In this document: in pieces, positions 16,602 through 24,336 of the stretch
Layout: every line of letters starts with the position of its first letter
Numbering within the stretch: the first letter of the stretch is position 1
DNA from: Bacteroidota bacterium
Lineage (GTDB): Bacteria; Bacteroidota; JABWAT01
Reading direction: 5' to 3'
Assembly: GCA_023151185.1 (NCBI GenBank)
Contig: JAKLJL010000001.1
Span: 372,001 to 436,000 of the forward strand
DNA length: 64,000 nt
Position numbers and translations under genes: made by a program
The notes under the pieces: model-generated
What the model was told of the DNA's origin: nothing
Seen by the model: only the letters and a program-made list of their open reading frames with translations
The model's database searches: none

Positions 16602-17814
16602 GCTGTTAAATGGCGCGTAACCACAGCGTTTCTTTTCCCGGCCGATTCTCTTCTCTATTTGCATTGAGCGGCACTCATTAAGGGGAGTTGGTTGATTCTC
16701 TTTATTTTCAATTACCCCAATCTATTCCATCAAAACCAAGAGACCTTATTTTTCGCCTTTAAGAACTTAGTATTCCCAAGTTATAGATCAGCATAATAAA
16801 ACCGTAATCCATCTTGAAATGGTTGTCAATTACAAATTAGCAATTTAACATCCCAAGCACTTTTAATGCGTCACTTAAAGCTCTTACATCATGCGTACGG
16901 ATGTAATCCACACCCATATAGCTTATATAAATTTCAGCAGCCAGGGTCGCTGGCGTTCGCTCGTTGACTCCTCGCCCAACAATAGTTCCTAAAAAAGATT
17001 TCCGAGAAACCGAAACAAGAATTGGTAATTTAAAGTATTCTTTTACTCGAAAAATATTTTTCAAAACATATATTGACGTTTCTGGGTTAGAGCCTAAGAA
17101 GAAACCCATCCCTGGGTCTAAAATAATTCTTTCGGATGAAACGCCTGAATTTTGAAGTGAATTTATTCGTTGCGAAAAGAAATCAATTATTCCATTAAAT
17201 ATATTTTCGGGAACAGTTTCGATTACTTGGGCTTTCCCAAGCCGCTGTATGGAATGCATAACAATGAGTTTGCAATTAGATTCTGCCAATTCAGGATATA
17301 ATTCTGCGTATGGAAACCCTTGAATGTCATTTAAATAGTGGACATTCTTTTTTAAAAAATATTTTTGAACTTCGGGTTTGAATGAATCAACAGAAACTGA
17401 AATATTTTGAGAATGCAATTTGTCGATGACATCATTTAAACGGATTATTTCCTCATGAGGCTTTACTTCTTTTGATTCAGGATTACTGGAAGCGGCTCCT
17501 ACATCAATTATGTCAGCGCCATCCTTAACAAGTAGAAGTGATTTCTCTATAGCTTTATCATAATTTAAATAAAGGCCGCCATCTGAAAAGCTGTCTTCAG
17601 TAATGTTTACTACACCTAGTATTGTAGGCTTTTTTAATTTCATATGTTTTTTCACTTTAATTGCCTTTTCTATTCTGCTCTGTCTGTGGTTTTATTTCAT
17701 ATCTTTTTAATTTAATTCGCGGATTATTGTTTCCCTAAACTGTGCCGCTCGTCTTTTGTTTTTATATTTCTCGGCCGGGCTATTTATTTAACGCGCCATT
17801 TAATTGCGCCCAAC
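16595..17814. repeat. Inverted repeats bounding the sul-like gene
   Basis: Bases 16595-16618 (GTTGGGCGCTGTTAAATGG and onward) and 17791-17814 are inverted copies of about 24 bp with only a few differences, and short CCCGGCCGA blocks follow at similar distances inside. Part of this is the expected complementarity between a cassette's 5' end and its attC core. The repeat extends beyond the 7-bp core, which could also mean a terminal-inverted-repeat element. Confidence 0.7.
16837..17643 (-). CDS. Sul-type dihydropteroate synthase (sulfonamide-resistance-like)
   Basis: A 268-residue TIM-barrel enzyme that condenses pABA with pterin pyrophosphate in folate synthesis. DHPS motifs are present: N13 in GVVNITEDSFSDGG, DVGAASSNP, NDIQGFPY, VMHS, DPGMGF, SRKSFLG (K215) and IRTHD. 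Several are Sul-like rather than FolP-like: AASSNP instead of GESTRP, NDIQGFP, MHSIQR, and DPGMGFFLGSNPETS (residues 176-190) with the FF pair at 181-182, in the loop where Sul1-Sul3 carry an added Phe that excludes sulfonamides. From memory it is closest to Sul3. The gene is AT-rich and sits alone in a cassette. A GTG at 17655 is an alternative start. Resistance itself is inference. Confidence 0.85.
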   Translation of the reverse strand: MKLKKPTILGVVNITEDSFSDGGLYLNYDKAIEKSLLLVKDGADIIDVGAASSNPESKEVKPHEEIIRLNDVIDKLHSQNISVSVDSFKPEVQKYFLKKNVHYLNDIQGFPYAELYPELAESNCKLIVMHSIQRLGKAQVIETVPENIFNGIIDFFSQRINSLQNSGVSSERIILDPGMGFFLGSNPETSIYVLKNIFRVKEYFKLPILVSVSRKSFLGTIVGRGVNERTPATLAAEIYISYMGVDYIRTHDVRALSDALKVLGMLNC

Positions 17815-18051
17815 TCGTTTATATAAGCCCCTTTTATATCCATATCCTGCTATATTAGGAGGATATGAGAGATTTTGTGCTCCTTATTTTGTACTAATAT
17901 CTGGCCTTTTACCATTAAGCGCAATACAGGAAACCCCTTAATTTTCGGGGAAAAAGGACCTTAGTTTTAGGTTGTTTTATACCTTAGAAGACCTAAGGTG
18001 CCAGCCCGGCAGGCACACTCGGCGTCGGTTCACTGAACAATCCCTATTCAA
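17815..18051. other. Intergenic stretch between cassette array and 42-bp repeats
   Basis: No gene is seen. It holds small hairpins: CCCC/GGGG around 17933-17953, a CCTTAG/CTAAGG pair around 17960-18000 and GTGCC/GGCAC at 17999-18017. No recombination core or integrase remnant was recognised. Confidence 0.5.
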
Positions 18052-18345
18052 CAGTCATCGTCGTATCAAATTGATAAGCTGGCCTCTGTTTATCAGTCAT
18101 CGTCGTATCAAATTGATAAGCTGGCCTGAGTTCAACAGTCATCATCGTATCAAAATGATAAGCTAGCCTCTGCTTATCAGTCATTGTCCTATCAAAATGA
18201 TAAGCTGGCCTCTGTTTGTCAGTCATCATCGAATCAAATTGATAAACTGGCCTCTGTTGAACAGTCATTGTCGTATCAAATTGATAAACTGGCCTGAGTT
18301 AAACAGCGATCACCGTATCAAATTGATAAGCCAGCCTTTGGTGGT
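18052..18345. repeat. Seven tandem 42-bp repeats with phased 13-bp palindrome
   Basis: Units start at 18052, 18094, 18136, 18178, 18220, 18262 and 18304, exactly 42 bp apart with no slippage. Each contains the palindrome TATCAAATTGATA (at 18064, 18106, 18148, 18190, 18232, 18274 and 18316, with one-base variants) and AAGCTGGCCT, followed by a more variable tail of either the CTCTGTTTAT or CTGAGTTCAA type. Forty-two bp equals four turns of B-DNA, so all palindromes lie on one helix face. Both strands contain short open frames only because 42 is divisible by three. Confidence 0.92.
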
Positions 18346-18420
18346 TTACTGTCACCGGTCAGGTGGGGCTGCAGCCCCAACCGGAATCTGACGGGTTAGA
18401 CCGGTACCTGGTGTGAGGCG

Positions 18421-18585
18421 GGTTTAAAAACCGGCGATGATAATTTGTTTCATAACCATCAGTTTCTTGTATGCACCGGGTTTTTGGTTGAGTTCCTCCC
18501 AGTTTTCAGGGCAGACTTGCTAGCTTAATCCGTACTTGTCTATTAACCAGCCACTGACACTTTCCTGAACGCCGTTTGCAGTGAT
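18421..18585 (-). pseudogene. Decayed copy of the 3' end of the neighbouring VOC gene
   Basis: These roughly 160 bases align with 18748-18910, the C-terminal coding end of the VOC gene, with scattered substitutions. Shared blocks include GGTTGAGTTC and CCCAGTTTTCAGGGCAGA. In the VOC reading frame the conserved Trp of LSWQICPENW is a TAG stop here. The rest of the gene is absent. Confidence 0.8.
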
Positions 18586-18748
18586 AGTATTTAAATTTTA
18601 ATATGATACGAAGTGATTCGTTTTTATTCGATAAATATCCGAAAGATTTGATACGATATGAGCTTATATGATACGATAGCAGTTCGGTAAAATGCCCTGT
18701 AACTCTCTTACTTAAGCCACTATTACACCCCTATCCTGGAAGATAGGG
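18586..18748. other. AT-rich spacer with three TGATACGA motifs
   Basis: No gene is seen. TGATACGA occurs at 18604-18611, 18649-18656 and 18669-18676. The longer TTTGATACGA is also found on the minus strand of the adjacent 42-bp repeats. A CCCCTATC/GATAGGGG hairpin near 18728-18748 may act as a terminator for the VOC gene. Confidence 0.5.
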
Positions 18749-18750
18749 GC

Positions 18751-19212
18751 TTAAAAATCGGCGATCCTGATTTTCTTCATTCCCATCAGTTTCCGGAAGG
18801 CACCGGGTCTTTGGTTGAGTTCTTCCCAGTTTTCAGGGCAGATCTGCCAGCTTAATCCGAATTGATCTTTTAACCAGCCGCAGACACTTTCCTGACCGCC
18901 ATTGGCGGTGAGGGCCGTCCAGTAACAATCAATTTCTGCCTGGTCTTTACAGGGTATCATGAACGAAACGGCTTCTGTAAATTTGAACTGGGGTCCGGCA
19001 TTGATGCCGATAAACCGCATCCCCAGAATCTCAAATTCAACGGTGAGTACTTTTCCTGCAAAGTCTTTCTGAAAAGGGGCAAGTCCGTCTGCTTCAGTTG
19101 CCGGGTAGTAGGTGATGCCGGTTACTTTTCCGTCTTTGAAAACCGAGAGATAAAAGTCGGCGGCTTCTTTGGCGTTGCCGTCGAACCACAGGTTGGGAAT
19201 GATCTTGTGCAT
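18751..19212 (-). CDS. VOC family protein (PhnB/3-dmu-9_3-mt type)
   Basis: A 153-residue protein of the PhnB-like vicinal-oxygen-chelate group. Typical features are NLWFDGNAKEAADFYLSVF, GKVTGITYYP, FEILGMRFIGINAGPQFKFTEAVSF, the CKDQAEIDCYWTAL helix and CGWLKDQFGLSWQICPENW. Family members bind metal or small substrates; the exact activity is unknown and many remain uncharacterised. The start is ATG 19212. A second, broken copy of its 3' end lies just downstream (18421-18585). Confidence 0.88.
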   Translation of the reverse strand: MHKIIPNLWFDGNAKEAADFYLSVFKDGKVTGITYYPATEADGLAPFQKDFAGKVLTVEFEILGMRFIGINAGPQFKFTEAVSFMIPCKDQAEIDCYWTALTANGGQESVCGWLKDQFGLSWQICPENWEELNQRPGAFRKLMGMKKIRIADF

Positions 19213-19463
19213 GGTGTTCCTTATTGGTTTCCGGGAGAGAGGCCATCCGGGTTATCCGCTGAAGGTAAGGGGTTTACCTTCCTGAAGCAATCCGGTCTGT
19301 TTTCTGGAGACCGGTCATCCGGCAGGTGAACCGGCTTTTCAGGTACAGGGTCCGGTCTGGCGAAGTGCTGCTTTTCCGGTGATTCCGGTGGTTTGGGGTC
19401 ACAGGCGGCAGATGGGCCGGGAGCGGGATTCCGGACCGGATCCGGGATCCGGGGATTTCGGTT

Positions 19464-19910
19464 TTACCGGCAGTACAGACTGACGATGGTTTGCAGCCGG
19501 TCGAGGACTTCGGTGTTGGCCGATTCGCTTAACGTCCGCATGGCGCGGGCAAATTCGGGCGATTCAAATTCCTGGTTCCACCCGACCAGCGTTCCGGTTT
19601 CCTTTTCAGTTAAGGTAACGGTAAGCAGAAACCAGGGCTTGACGGTGTGTTCAATGACAATGAGGGAATCGGGCTGGATTTCACGGAACAGGCTCGAATT
19701 GGGATAGGTCACCCCGTTCGGGGCATGCATATCAAATTCCCACTTTCCGCCGGGAACAAACTCAAAGGTATGAAAGGTGTTCGAGTACCCGTTCGGTCCC
19801 CACCAGTACGACAGAATTTTGGCATCCCGGAAGGCTTTGAACACTTTATCGGGTGAGGCAGGAATCAGCCGTTCAGAATAAAGGGAAGCCTCAGATTTTG
19901 CAGATGACAT
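19464..19910 (-). CDS. SRPBCC/AHSA1-like family protein
   Basis: A 148-residue protein of the AHSA1/CalC group of START-like folds, with ERLIPASPDKVFKAFRDAKILSYWWGPNGYSNTFHTFEFVPGGKWEFDMHAPNG, in which the WWGPNGY and PGGKWEFDMHAP motifs are diagnostic. The C-terminal helix is SPEFARAMRTLSES. It probably binds a small hydrophobic ligand. The frame extends to 19964, but MSSAKSEASLYSERL at 19910 is a more natural start. The G-rich DNA between this gene and the VOC gene (19213-19463) shows no gene. Confidence 0.82.
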   Translation of the reverse strand: MSSAKSEASLYSERLIPASPDKVFKAFRDAKILSYWWGPNGYSNTFHTFEFVPGGKWEFDMHAPNGVTYPNSSLFREIQPDSLIVIEHTVKPWFLLTVTLTEKETGTLVGWNQEFESPEFARAMRTLSESANTEVLDRLQTIVSLYCR

Positions 19911-20313
19911 CACGATCAGGTCACTTTCAGTTAACGGCCGGTGAACACCGGCAAATATAGGCAATTACGGGCAAAATGGAAATGAAAGGCCCCGTCCTGT
20001 CTGCCGGTTCTGAAAAGTCAGGTGAGGCCGGAAGCACCCGAAAAGGGGCCATTCTGACCAGTGACGGAAACCAGTTGCTGCGGGGGGTGGGTATCCGTCA
20101 GATTTTCTGAAACTCTTTGCGCCCGAAACGGTGTTCAGGTCCTGCAGCCGGCCAGACTTTGGTTAAACTTATCCTTGAATATTTAGGTAATTATCTCGAT
20201 ACTGTTAAAAAAGTAAAAAAAATTCTCGTTACTTGTTGTATTATGAACTTAACAGGATTAAATTCACCTTCTTTTTGTGACAAAAGTTGCGCAAAACAAC
20301 GGAACAGGAGACT
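19911..20313. other. Intergenic region upstream of the chemosensory operon
   Basis: The first half is GC-rich; the part from about 20160 to 20290 is AT-rich with several A and T tracts and probably holds the operon promoter. I cannot fix the -10/-35 boxes with confidence. AGGAG at 20305-20309 is the ribosome-binding site of the receiver gene. Confidence 0.5.
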
Positions 20314-20682
20314 ATGAAACTACTCATCGTTGACGACTCAAGCATCATGCGGCGGGCCATTCAGAAGTATCTGGATGAAAACCGGATTGAAGTCGTCGGG
20401 ACAGCAGGGAACGGGCTTGAAGCGATAGAAGTCTTTAAAAAAACTGACCCGGATCTGGTAACCATGGATATTACCATGCCCGAAATGGATGGGCTGACCT
20501 GCCTGCAGGAACTGTTGAAAATTAAACCCGGCACCAAAATCATGGTGATAACCGCCCTGACCGATAATGCAACCGGGCTTAGAGCACTGAAACTGGGAGC
20601 CAGGAATTTTCTTGGAAAACCCTTTACTCCCGAAAAACTGAACGAAGCATTCCTAAAACTGATCGAGGGGCCAAAGAGATGA
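20314..20682 (+). CDS. CheY-like single-domain response regulator
   Basis: A 122-residue stand-alone receiver domain. All key residues are present: D7 and D8 (acidic pocket, LLIVDDSS), phospho-acceptor D52 (LVTMDITMPEMDG), T80 (MVITA) and K102 (LGKPFT). It probably receives phosphate from the HPt/CheA-type kinase encoded two genes downstream. The true start is ATG 20314 behind AGGAG; an upstream in-frame start at 20287 would add a basic tail unlike CheY. The stop overlaps the CheX start (ATGA), so the two proteins should be made together. Confidence 0.95.
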   Translation: MKLLIVDDSSIMRRAIQKYLDENRIEVVGTAGNGLEAIEVFKKTDPDLVTMDITMPEMDGLTCLQELLKIKPGTKIMVITALTDNATGLRALKLGARNFLGKPFTPEKLNEAFLKLIEGPKR

Positions 20683-21125
20683 CGGATAAAGAACTGCAGG
20701 TATTTCTGGAAGGTACAGTCAATTATTTCCATGAAGTTTCGGGGACACCGGCTGCGATGGGAGTTCCCTATATTAAAGAGACTCAGGATGAAGTTTCTCT
20801 GGATCTGACCGGCGCCATCGGGATTTCAGGAAATAAAAAGGGCGTGATCTACATCACCTGTCCCTCTCTGATGGTAAAAGAACTGGTGGGTATCATTCTG
20901 GGTGATGGGAATCCGGATTCCGGTTCACTCTGCGATATGACCGGTGAAATCGCCAACACCATTGCCGGAAATGCCCGGCAGGTCTTCGGTGCCAATTTTA
21001 TGATTTCTGTTCCCATTATTATTGAAGGCAAGCCCATTCACCTGAAAGTTGCTGCCCCTACCTTTGTCATCCCGATTACCTGGAGATCTCATAAATCATT
21101 CCTTGTTGTCGGAATCGAATCCTGA
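20679..21125 (+). CDS. cheX: CheX-type chemotaxis phosphatase
   Basis: A 148-residue protein of the CheX family, which dephosphorylates CheY-P. The diagnostic helix DMTGEIANTIAGNARQVFG carries E90 and N93, the ExxN pair that positions the attacking water. The flanking GNKKGVIYITCPSLMVKELV and the final IVGIES-like strand also fit. It overlaps the CheY-like gene by 4 nt and precedes the Amt-kinase fusion by 21 nt, so it is most likely the phosphatase of this phosphorelay rather than part of a flagellar cluster. No flagellar or MCP genes are in the window. Confidence 0.88.
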   Translation: MTDKELQVFLEGTVNYFHEVSGTPAAMGVPYIKETQDEVSLDLTGAIGISGNKKGVIYITCPSLMVKELVGIILGDGNPDSGSLCDMTGEIANTIAGNARQVFGANFMISVPIIIEGKPIHLKVAAPTFVIPITWRSHKSFLVVGIES

Positions 21126-21146
21126 TTTTCCCCCGGAGAAACTGAA

Positions 21147-24100
21147 ATGGAAAAATCGCTGATTGATGTTATGTGGGTCCTTGTTACCGCGGGACTCGTT
21201 TTTGTAATGCAACCCGGATTTGCCTGTCTGGAATCGGGGCTGACCCGGTCGAAGAACAGTATTAATGTGGCGGTGAAGAATGTAACGGATGCCATGATTG
21301 CCCTGATCCTGTTCTGGTTTGTTGGGTTTGGGGTTATGTTCGGTGTGACCGAGGCGGGTTGGATCGGTACTACTGAGTTTATGATTCCGTTCACTGAAAG
21401 CTCCTGGCATGTTGCCTTTTTCCTGTTCCAGGCCATGTTTGTTGCTACTGCAGCCACCATTGTTTCGGGTGCAGTTGCCGAACGGATGAAATTTGAAGCC
21501 TATCTGATTATGACCGCCCTGATTTCGGCGGTGATTTATCCGCTTTTCGGGCATTGGGCCTGGAACGGATCCATGTCGGATACCTACTCCGGCTGGCTGG
21601 GGGCCATGGGGTTCAGAGACTTTGCCGGGTCAACCGTCGTTCACAGTATCGGCGGCTGGGCTTCACTTGCTGCACTGGTTCTGATCGGACCCCGTACGGG
21701 CCGGTTTAATGAGCAGGGAGTTCCCCGCCAAATACCCGGCAGTAACATTCCGCTGGCTGCATTGGGTGTTCTGCTGCTGTGGTTCGGATGGTTCGGGTTT
21801 AACGGCGGGTCGACACTCGGCCTGACTGAACGGGTACCCATGATTATCGTGAATACATTTCTGGCAGGTGCTGCCGGCGGGCTATCCGGTATTGCAATGG
21901 GTTACATTGCCAACCGGAAAGTGATTTCGGTGGATCTGATTTTTAACGGATCGCTGGCCGGGCTTGTTTCGGTAACCGCAAGTGCAAACGTCATTTCTCC
22001 GCTTTCAGCACTGCTTATCGGTATCATTGCCGGGCCTGTTTTCTATTCTGTCCACCGGCTTCTGCTGAAATTTAAAATTGATGATGCCGTAGATGCCGTC
22101 CCCGTTCACCTGGGTGGTGGAATCTGGGGAACACTGGCCGTTGCCATTTTTGCCGATCCGGCTGTGCTCGGGACCGGACTGGGTTTTGCAGACCAGCTTG
22201 GGGTTCAGGTGCTGGGTATTGCTGTGGCTGGTGTCTGGACTTTTGCACTTGTTTTCATCATTCTCTGGATTGTTAATAAACTGATCAAACTCAGAGTTTC
22301 AGAGGAAGATGAACACATTGGACTGAATGTTTCTGAACACGGAGCAACCACCGAAATTCTCGATTTATTCATCGCTATGGATCAGCAGGCGAAAACCGGA
22401 GATATGAGTTTACGGGTCCCGGTCGAGCCGTTTACTGAAGTTGGTCAGATTGCCAACCGGTATAACCGGGTGATGGAGGCTCTGGAACGGGCCATCCGGA
22501 AAACGGAAGCCATTGTTACAACCGCACTTGATGGTATTATCACCTTCACGCCGGACCAGTATCAAATCCTGACGGTAAATCCCGGCGGACAGGCCATGTT
22601 TAAACTTGCCGAAAAAGATCTGACAGGAACTTCTCTTATCCGGTTGTTTGATCACGAAAATGCCGGATATAAGGAATTCAATGAATTCCGTGCCGCCGAA
22701 CTGTTCAGACAGGTCGAGCAAACCGGCACTCCGGTTGAACTTGTCGGCAAACGGGCTGACGGAACTGTGTTCCCGATGGAAGTGATTGTAACGAAGGCCG
22801 ATCTGGGATTTGAGTCGTTTTACACCGGTATGTTCCGGGATATAACCGAACGGAAAGAGGCCGAAGCAGCCATTCTTGCCGCCAAAAAAGAAACCGACGA
22901 TATTCTCTACAATATCAATGAAGGAATTTTTCTTCTGAATGAGAAGTTTGAAATCGGTTCGCAGCATTCACTTGCACTCAGAAAAATTTTCCGCCGTCAG
23001 GAAATGTCGCAACTGAACCTGCTGAGGCTGTTTTCCAAACTGGTTCCTTCCAAAACCTACCAGTCCATTCAGGATTACCTTGAACTGATGTTCCAGCTTG
23101 ATATTGATGAAGATATCGTGAATAATCTGAATCCGCTGAAGCAGATCGAGGTGAATTTTGAAGAAGAAAACGGACAGTTCAGCACCCAGTATCTCCAGTT
23201 CAAATTCAGCCGGATTTACCATGGGGCCAGAGTCAGCCACCTGATGACAACCGTTTCGGACGTTTCTGAACAGGTTCTGCTGGCCCGTGAACTGAAGGCC
23301 AGTGAAGAACGGACCAAAAACCAGATGTCCCTGCTGTTCAATATTCTTCATATCGATCCGCTGCAGCTAAAACCGTTTGTGGAAGAGTCGGATGAGGCCG
23401 TCCATAAAATCAAATCAACCCTGAAGGCAGCCGCAGACAAGGCCATTGCCGATGATTATTATCTTCTGCTGACCGATATTTACCGGATTGTCCATAATAT
23501 CAAGGGAAATGCCAGTATTCTGGACCTGAAGTTCTTTGCAGAATCTGCACATGAACTGGAAGATATGATCCGTGATGTTCAGTCAAAGCCATCCATCAAG
23601 GGAGAGGATTTTATCACCCTGCTCTTTAAAATTTCGGATCTTGAAGCAAATATAGAGGATATTAAATCACTCGTTTCCCGGCTGATGACCTTCCAGAACG
23701 CTGCACGGAGCCAGCAAGCCGAAAGTGAAGCACCGGCTGCATCACCCAAAACACCCGACCGCCCGGCAGATCTGGTGATCAGCCAGCTTACAGATGCCAT
23801 CCGGAAGCTAAGCAGCGGTCTGAATAAACAGGTCGACTTCAATACTGCCCGGTTTGATGCCTCGGCAGTACATGAAAGTCAGGTGTCCCTGGTCCGGGAT
23901 GTTCTCATCCAACTGATGCGGAACTCACTGGTACACGGAATTGAATCACCCGAAGACCGGTCCAGATCTGGGAAACCGGCAACCGGTTATATTGAGGTTA
24001 CAACTTCGGTTACCGAGGAACCGGGTTTTCTTTCCATTAAACTCAGAGATGACGGCCGTGGGCTTCAGATTGAAAAAATCAGGCAAAAAGCCATCTCGAT

Positions 24101-24329
24101 GGGAAAATGGAATGAAGAACAACTTAAAGCCATGCCGGCAGGTCAGGTTGTAAAACTGATTTTTGAACCTGGGTTTTCTACCGCAGATGAAGTTACGATG
24201 GATGCAGGAAGAGGCGTTGGGATGGATCTCATCCGGAAGAATGTGACCCAGGCCGGAGGTAAAATATCTCTGGCTTCCGGCGCCGGGAAATTCTGCGAAT
24301 TCACAGTAAAACTTCCATTGAAATCCTGA
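21147..24329 (+). CDS. Ammonium transporter-sensor kinase fusion: Amt, HAMP, PAS, HPt, CheA-type ATPase
   Basis: A 1060-residue membrane sensor. Residues 1-380 form a full Amt channel of 11 predicted membrane segments, with pore histidines H166 (GSTVVHSIGG) and H321 (VHLGGGIWG) and D158 preserved. A HAMP-like linker (about 400-448) follows, then a PAS domain (about 450-570, ending DITERK), a second PAS-like region (about 580-715) and an HPt domain with phosphorylatable H783 in IVHNIKGNAS. Residues about 880-1060 form a CheA-type ATPase: N box RNSLVHGIESPEDR, DDGRGL, FEPGFSTADEV and GRGVGMDLI. There is no CheW-like P5 domain and no HisKA dimerisation domain. It lies between CheX and a receiver-pseudocyclase, so it probably signals ammonium availability to the CheY-like protein (inference). 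Confidence 0.93.
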   Translation: MEKSLIDVMWVLVTAGLVFVMQPGFACLESGLTRSKNSINVAVKNVTDAMIALILFWFVGFGVMFGVTEAGWIGTTEFMIPFTESSWHVAFFLFQAMFVATAATIVSGAVAERMKFEAYLIMTALISAVIYPLFGHWAWNGSMSDTYSGWLGAMGFRDFAGSTVVHSIGGWASLAALVLIGPRTGRFNEQGVPRQIPGSNIPLAALGVLLLWFGWFGFNGGSTLGLTERVPMIIVNTFLAGAAGGLSGIAMGYIANRKVISVDLIFNGSLAGLVSVTASANVISPLSALLIGIIAGPVFYSVHRLLLKFKIDDAVDAVPVHLGGGIWGTLAVAIFADPAVLGTGLGFADQLGVQVLGIAVAGVWTFALVFIILWIVNKLIKLRVSEEDEHIGLNVSEHGATTEILDLFIAMDQQAKTGDMSLRVPVEPFTEVGQIANRYNRVMEALERAIRKTEAIVTTALDGIITFTPDQYQILTVNPGGQAMFKLAEKDLTGTSLIRLFDHENAGYKEFNEFRAAELFRQVEQTGTPVELVGKRADGTVFPMEVIVTKADLGFESFYTGMFRDITERKEAEAAILAAKKETDDILYNINEGIFLLNEKFEIGSQHSLALRKIFRRQEMSQLNLLRLFSKLVPSKTYQSIQDYLELMFQLDIDEDIVNNLNPLKQIEVNFEEENGQFSTQYLQFKFSRIYHGARVSHLMTTVSDVSEQVLLARELKASEERTKNQMSLLFNILHIDPLQLKPFVEESDEAVHKIKSTLKAAADKAIADDYYLLLTDIYRIVHNIKGNASILDLKFFAESAHELEDMIRDVQSKPSIKGEDFITLLFKISDLEANIEDIKSLVSRLMTFQNAARSQQAESEAPAASPKTPDRPADLVISQLTDAIRKLSSGLNKQVDFNTARFDASAVHESQVSLVRDVLIQLMRNSLVHGIESPEDRSRSGKPATGYIEVTTSVTEEPGFLSIKLRDDGRGLQIEKIRQKAISMGKWNEEQLKAMPAGQVVKLIFEPGFSTADEVTMDAGRGVGMDLIRKNVTQAGGKISLASGAGKFCEFTVKLPLKS

Positions 24330-24336
24330 AGGAAAA

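Larger units (their letters stand above)
13576..17814 (-). mobile_element. Integron-type cassette array without integrase (CALIN-like)
   Basis: Three minus-strand cassettes are delimited by long hairpins that behave as attC sites: sul-like (about 17813-16515), transglutaminase (about 16514-15420) and beta-lactamase-fold plus NTF2-like (about 15419-13582). Each cassette begins with half of a core site complementary to the 5' core of its own hairpin: GTTGGGC with GCCCAAC for the first, GTTAGCGG with CCGCTAAC for the other two. This is expected if each cassette inserted as a circle. The segment is AT-rich and almost free of CCGG, unlike its flanks. No tyrosine recombinase is seen nearby. The core GTTAGCG departs from the classical GTTRRRY, so the assignment rests on architecture. 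Confidence 0.7.

Noticed and set aside
16413-16664. Small frame over attC-like site C
   Set aside because: It runs through the hairpin, overlaps the start of the transglutaminase gene in another frame and has no recognisable motif.
16837-17643. Ordinary housekeeping folP
   Set aside because: The pABA-loop and several other motifs match the Sul group rather than FolP, and the gene is alone in a foreign-looking cassette. This remains to be confirmed by a tree.
18052-18345. CRISPR array
   Set aside because: The unit is 42 bp including the would-be spacers, the spacers are nearly identical to each other, and no cas genes are present.
18044-18391. Open frames on both strands across the 42-bp repeats, giving proteins with 14-residue repeats
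   Set aside because: The repeat length is a multiple of three, so any stop-free unit opens long frames on either strand. There is no ribosome-binding site, both frames are equally open, and the conserved part is a DNA palindrome.
13500-18750. An integron integrase or other transposase driving the array
   Set aside because: No frame in this part shows tyrosine or serine recombinase, DDE or HUH motifs.
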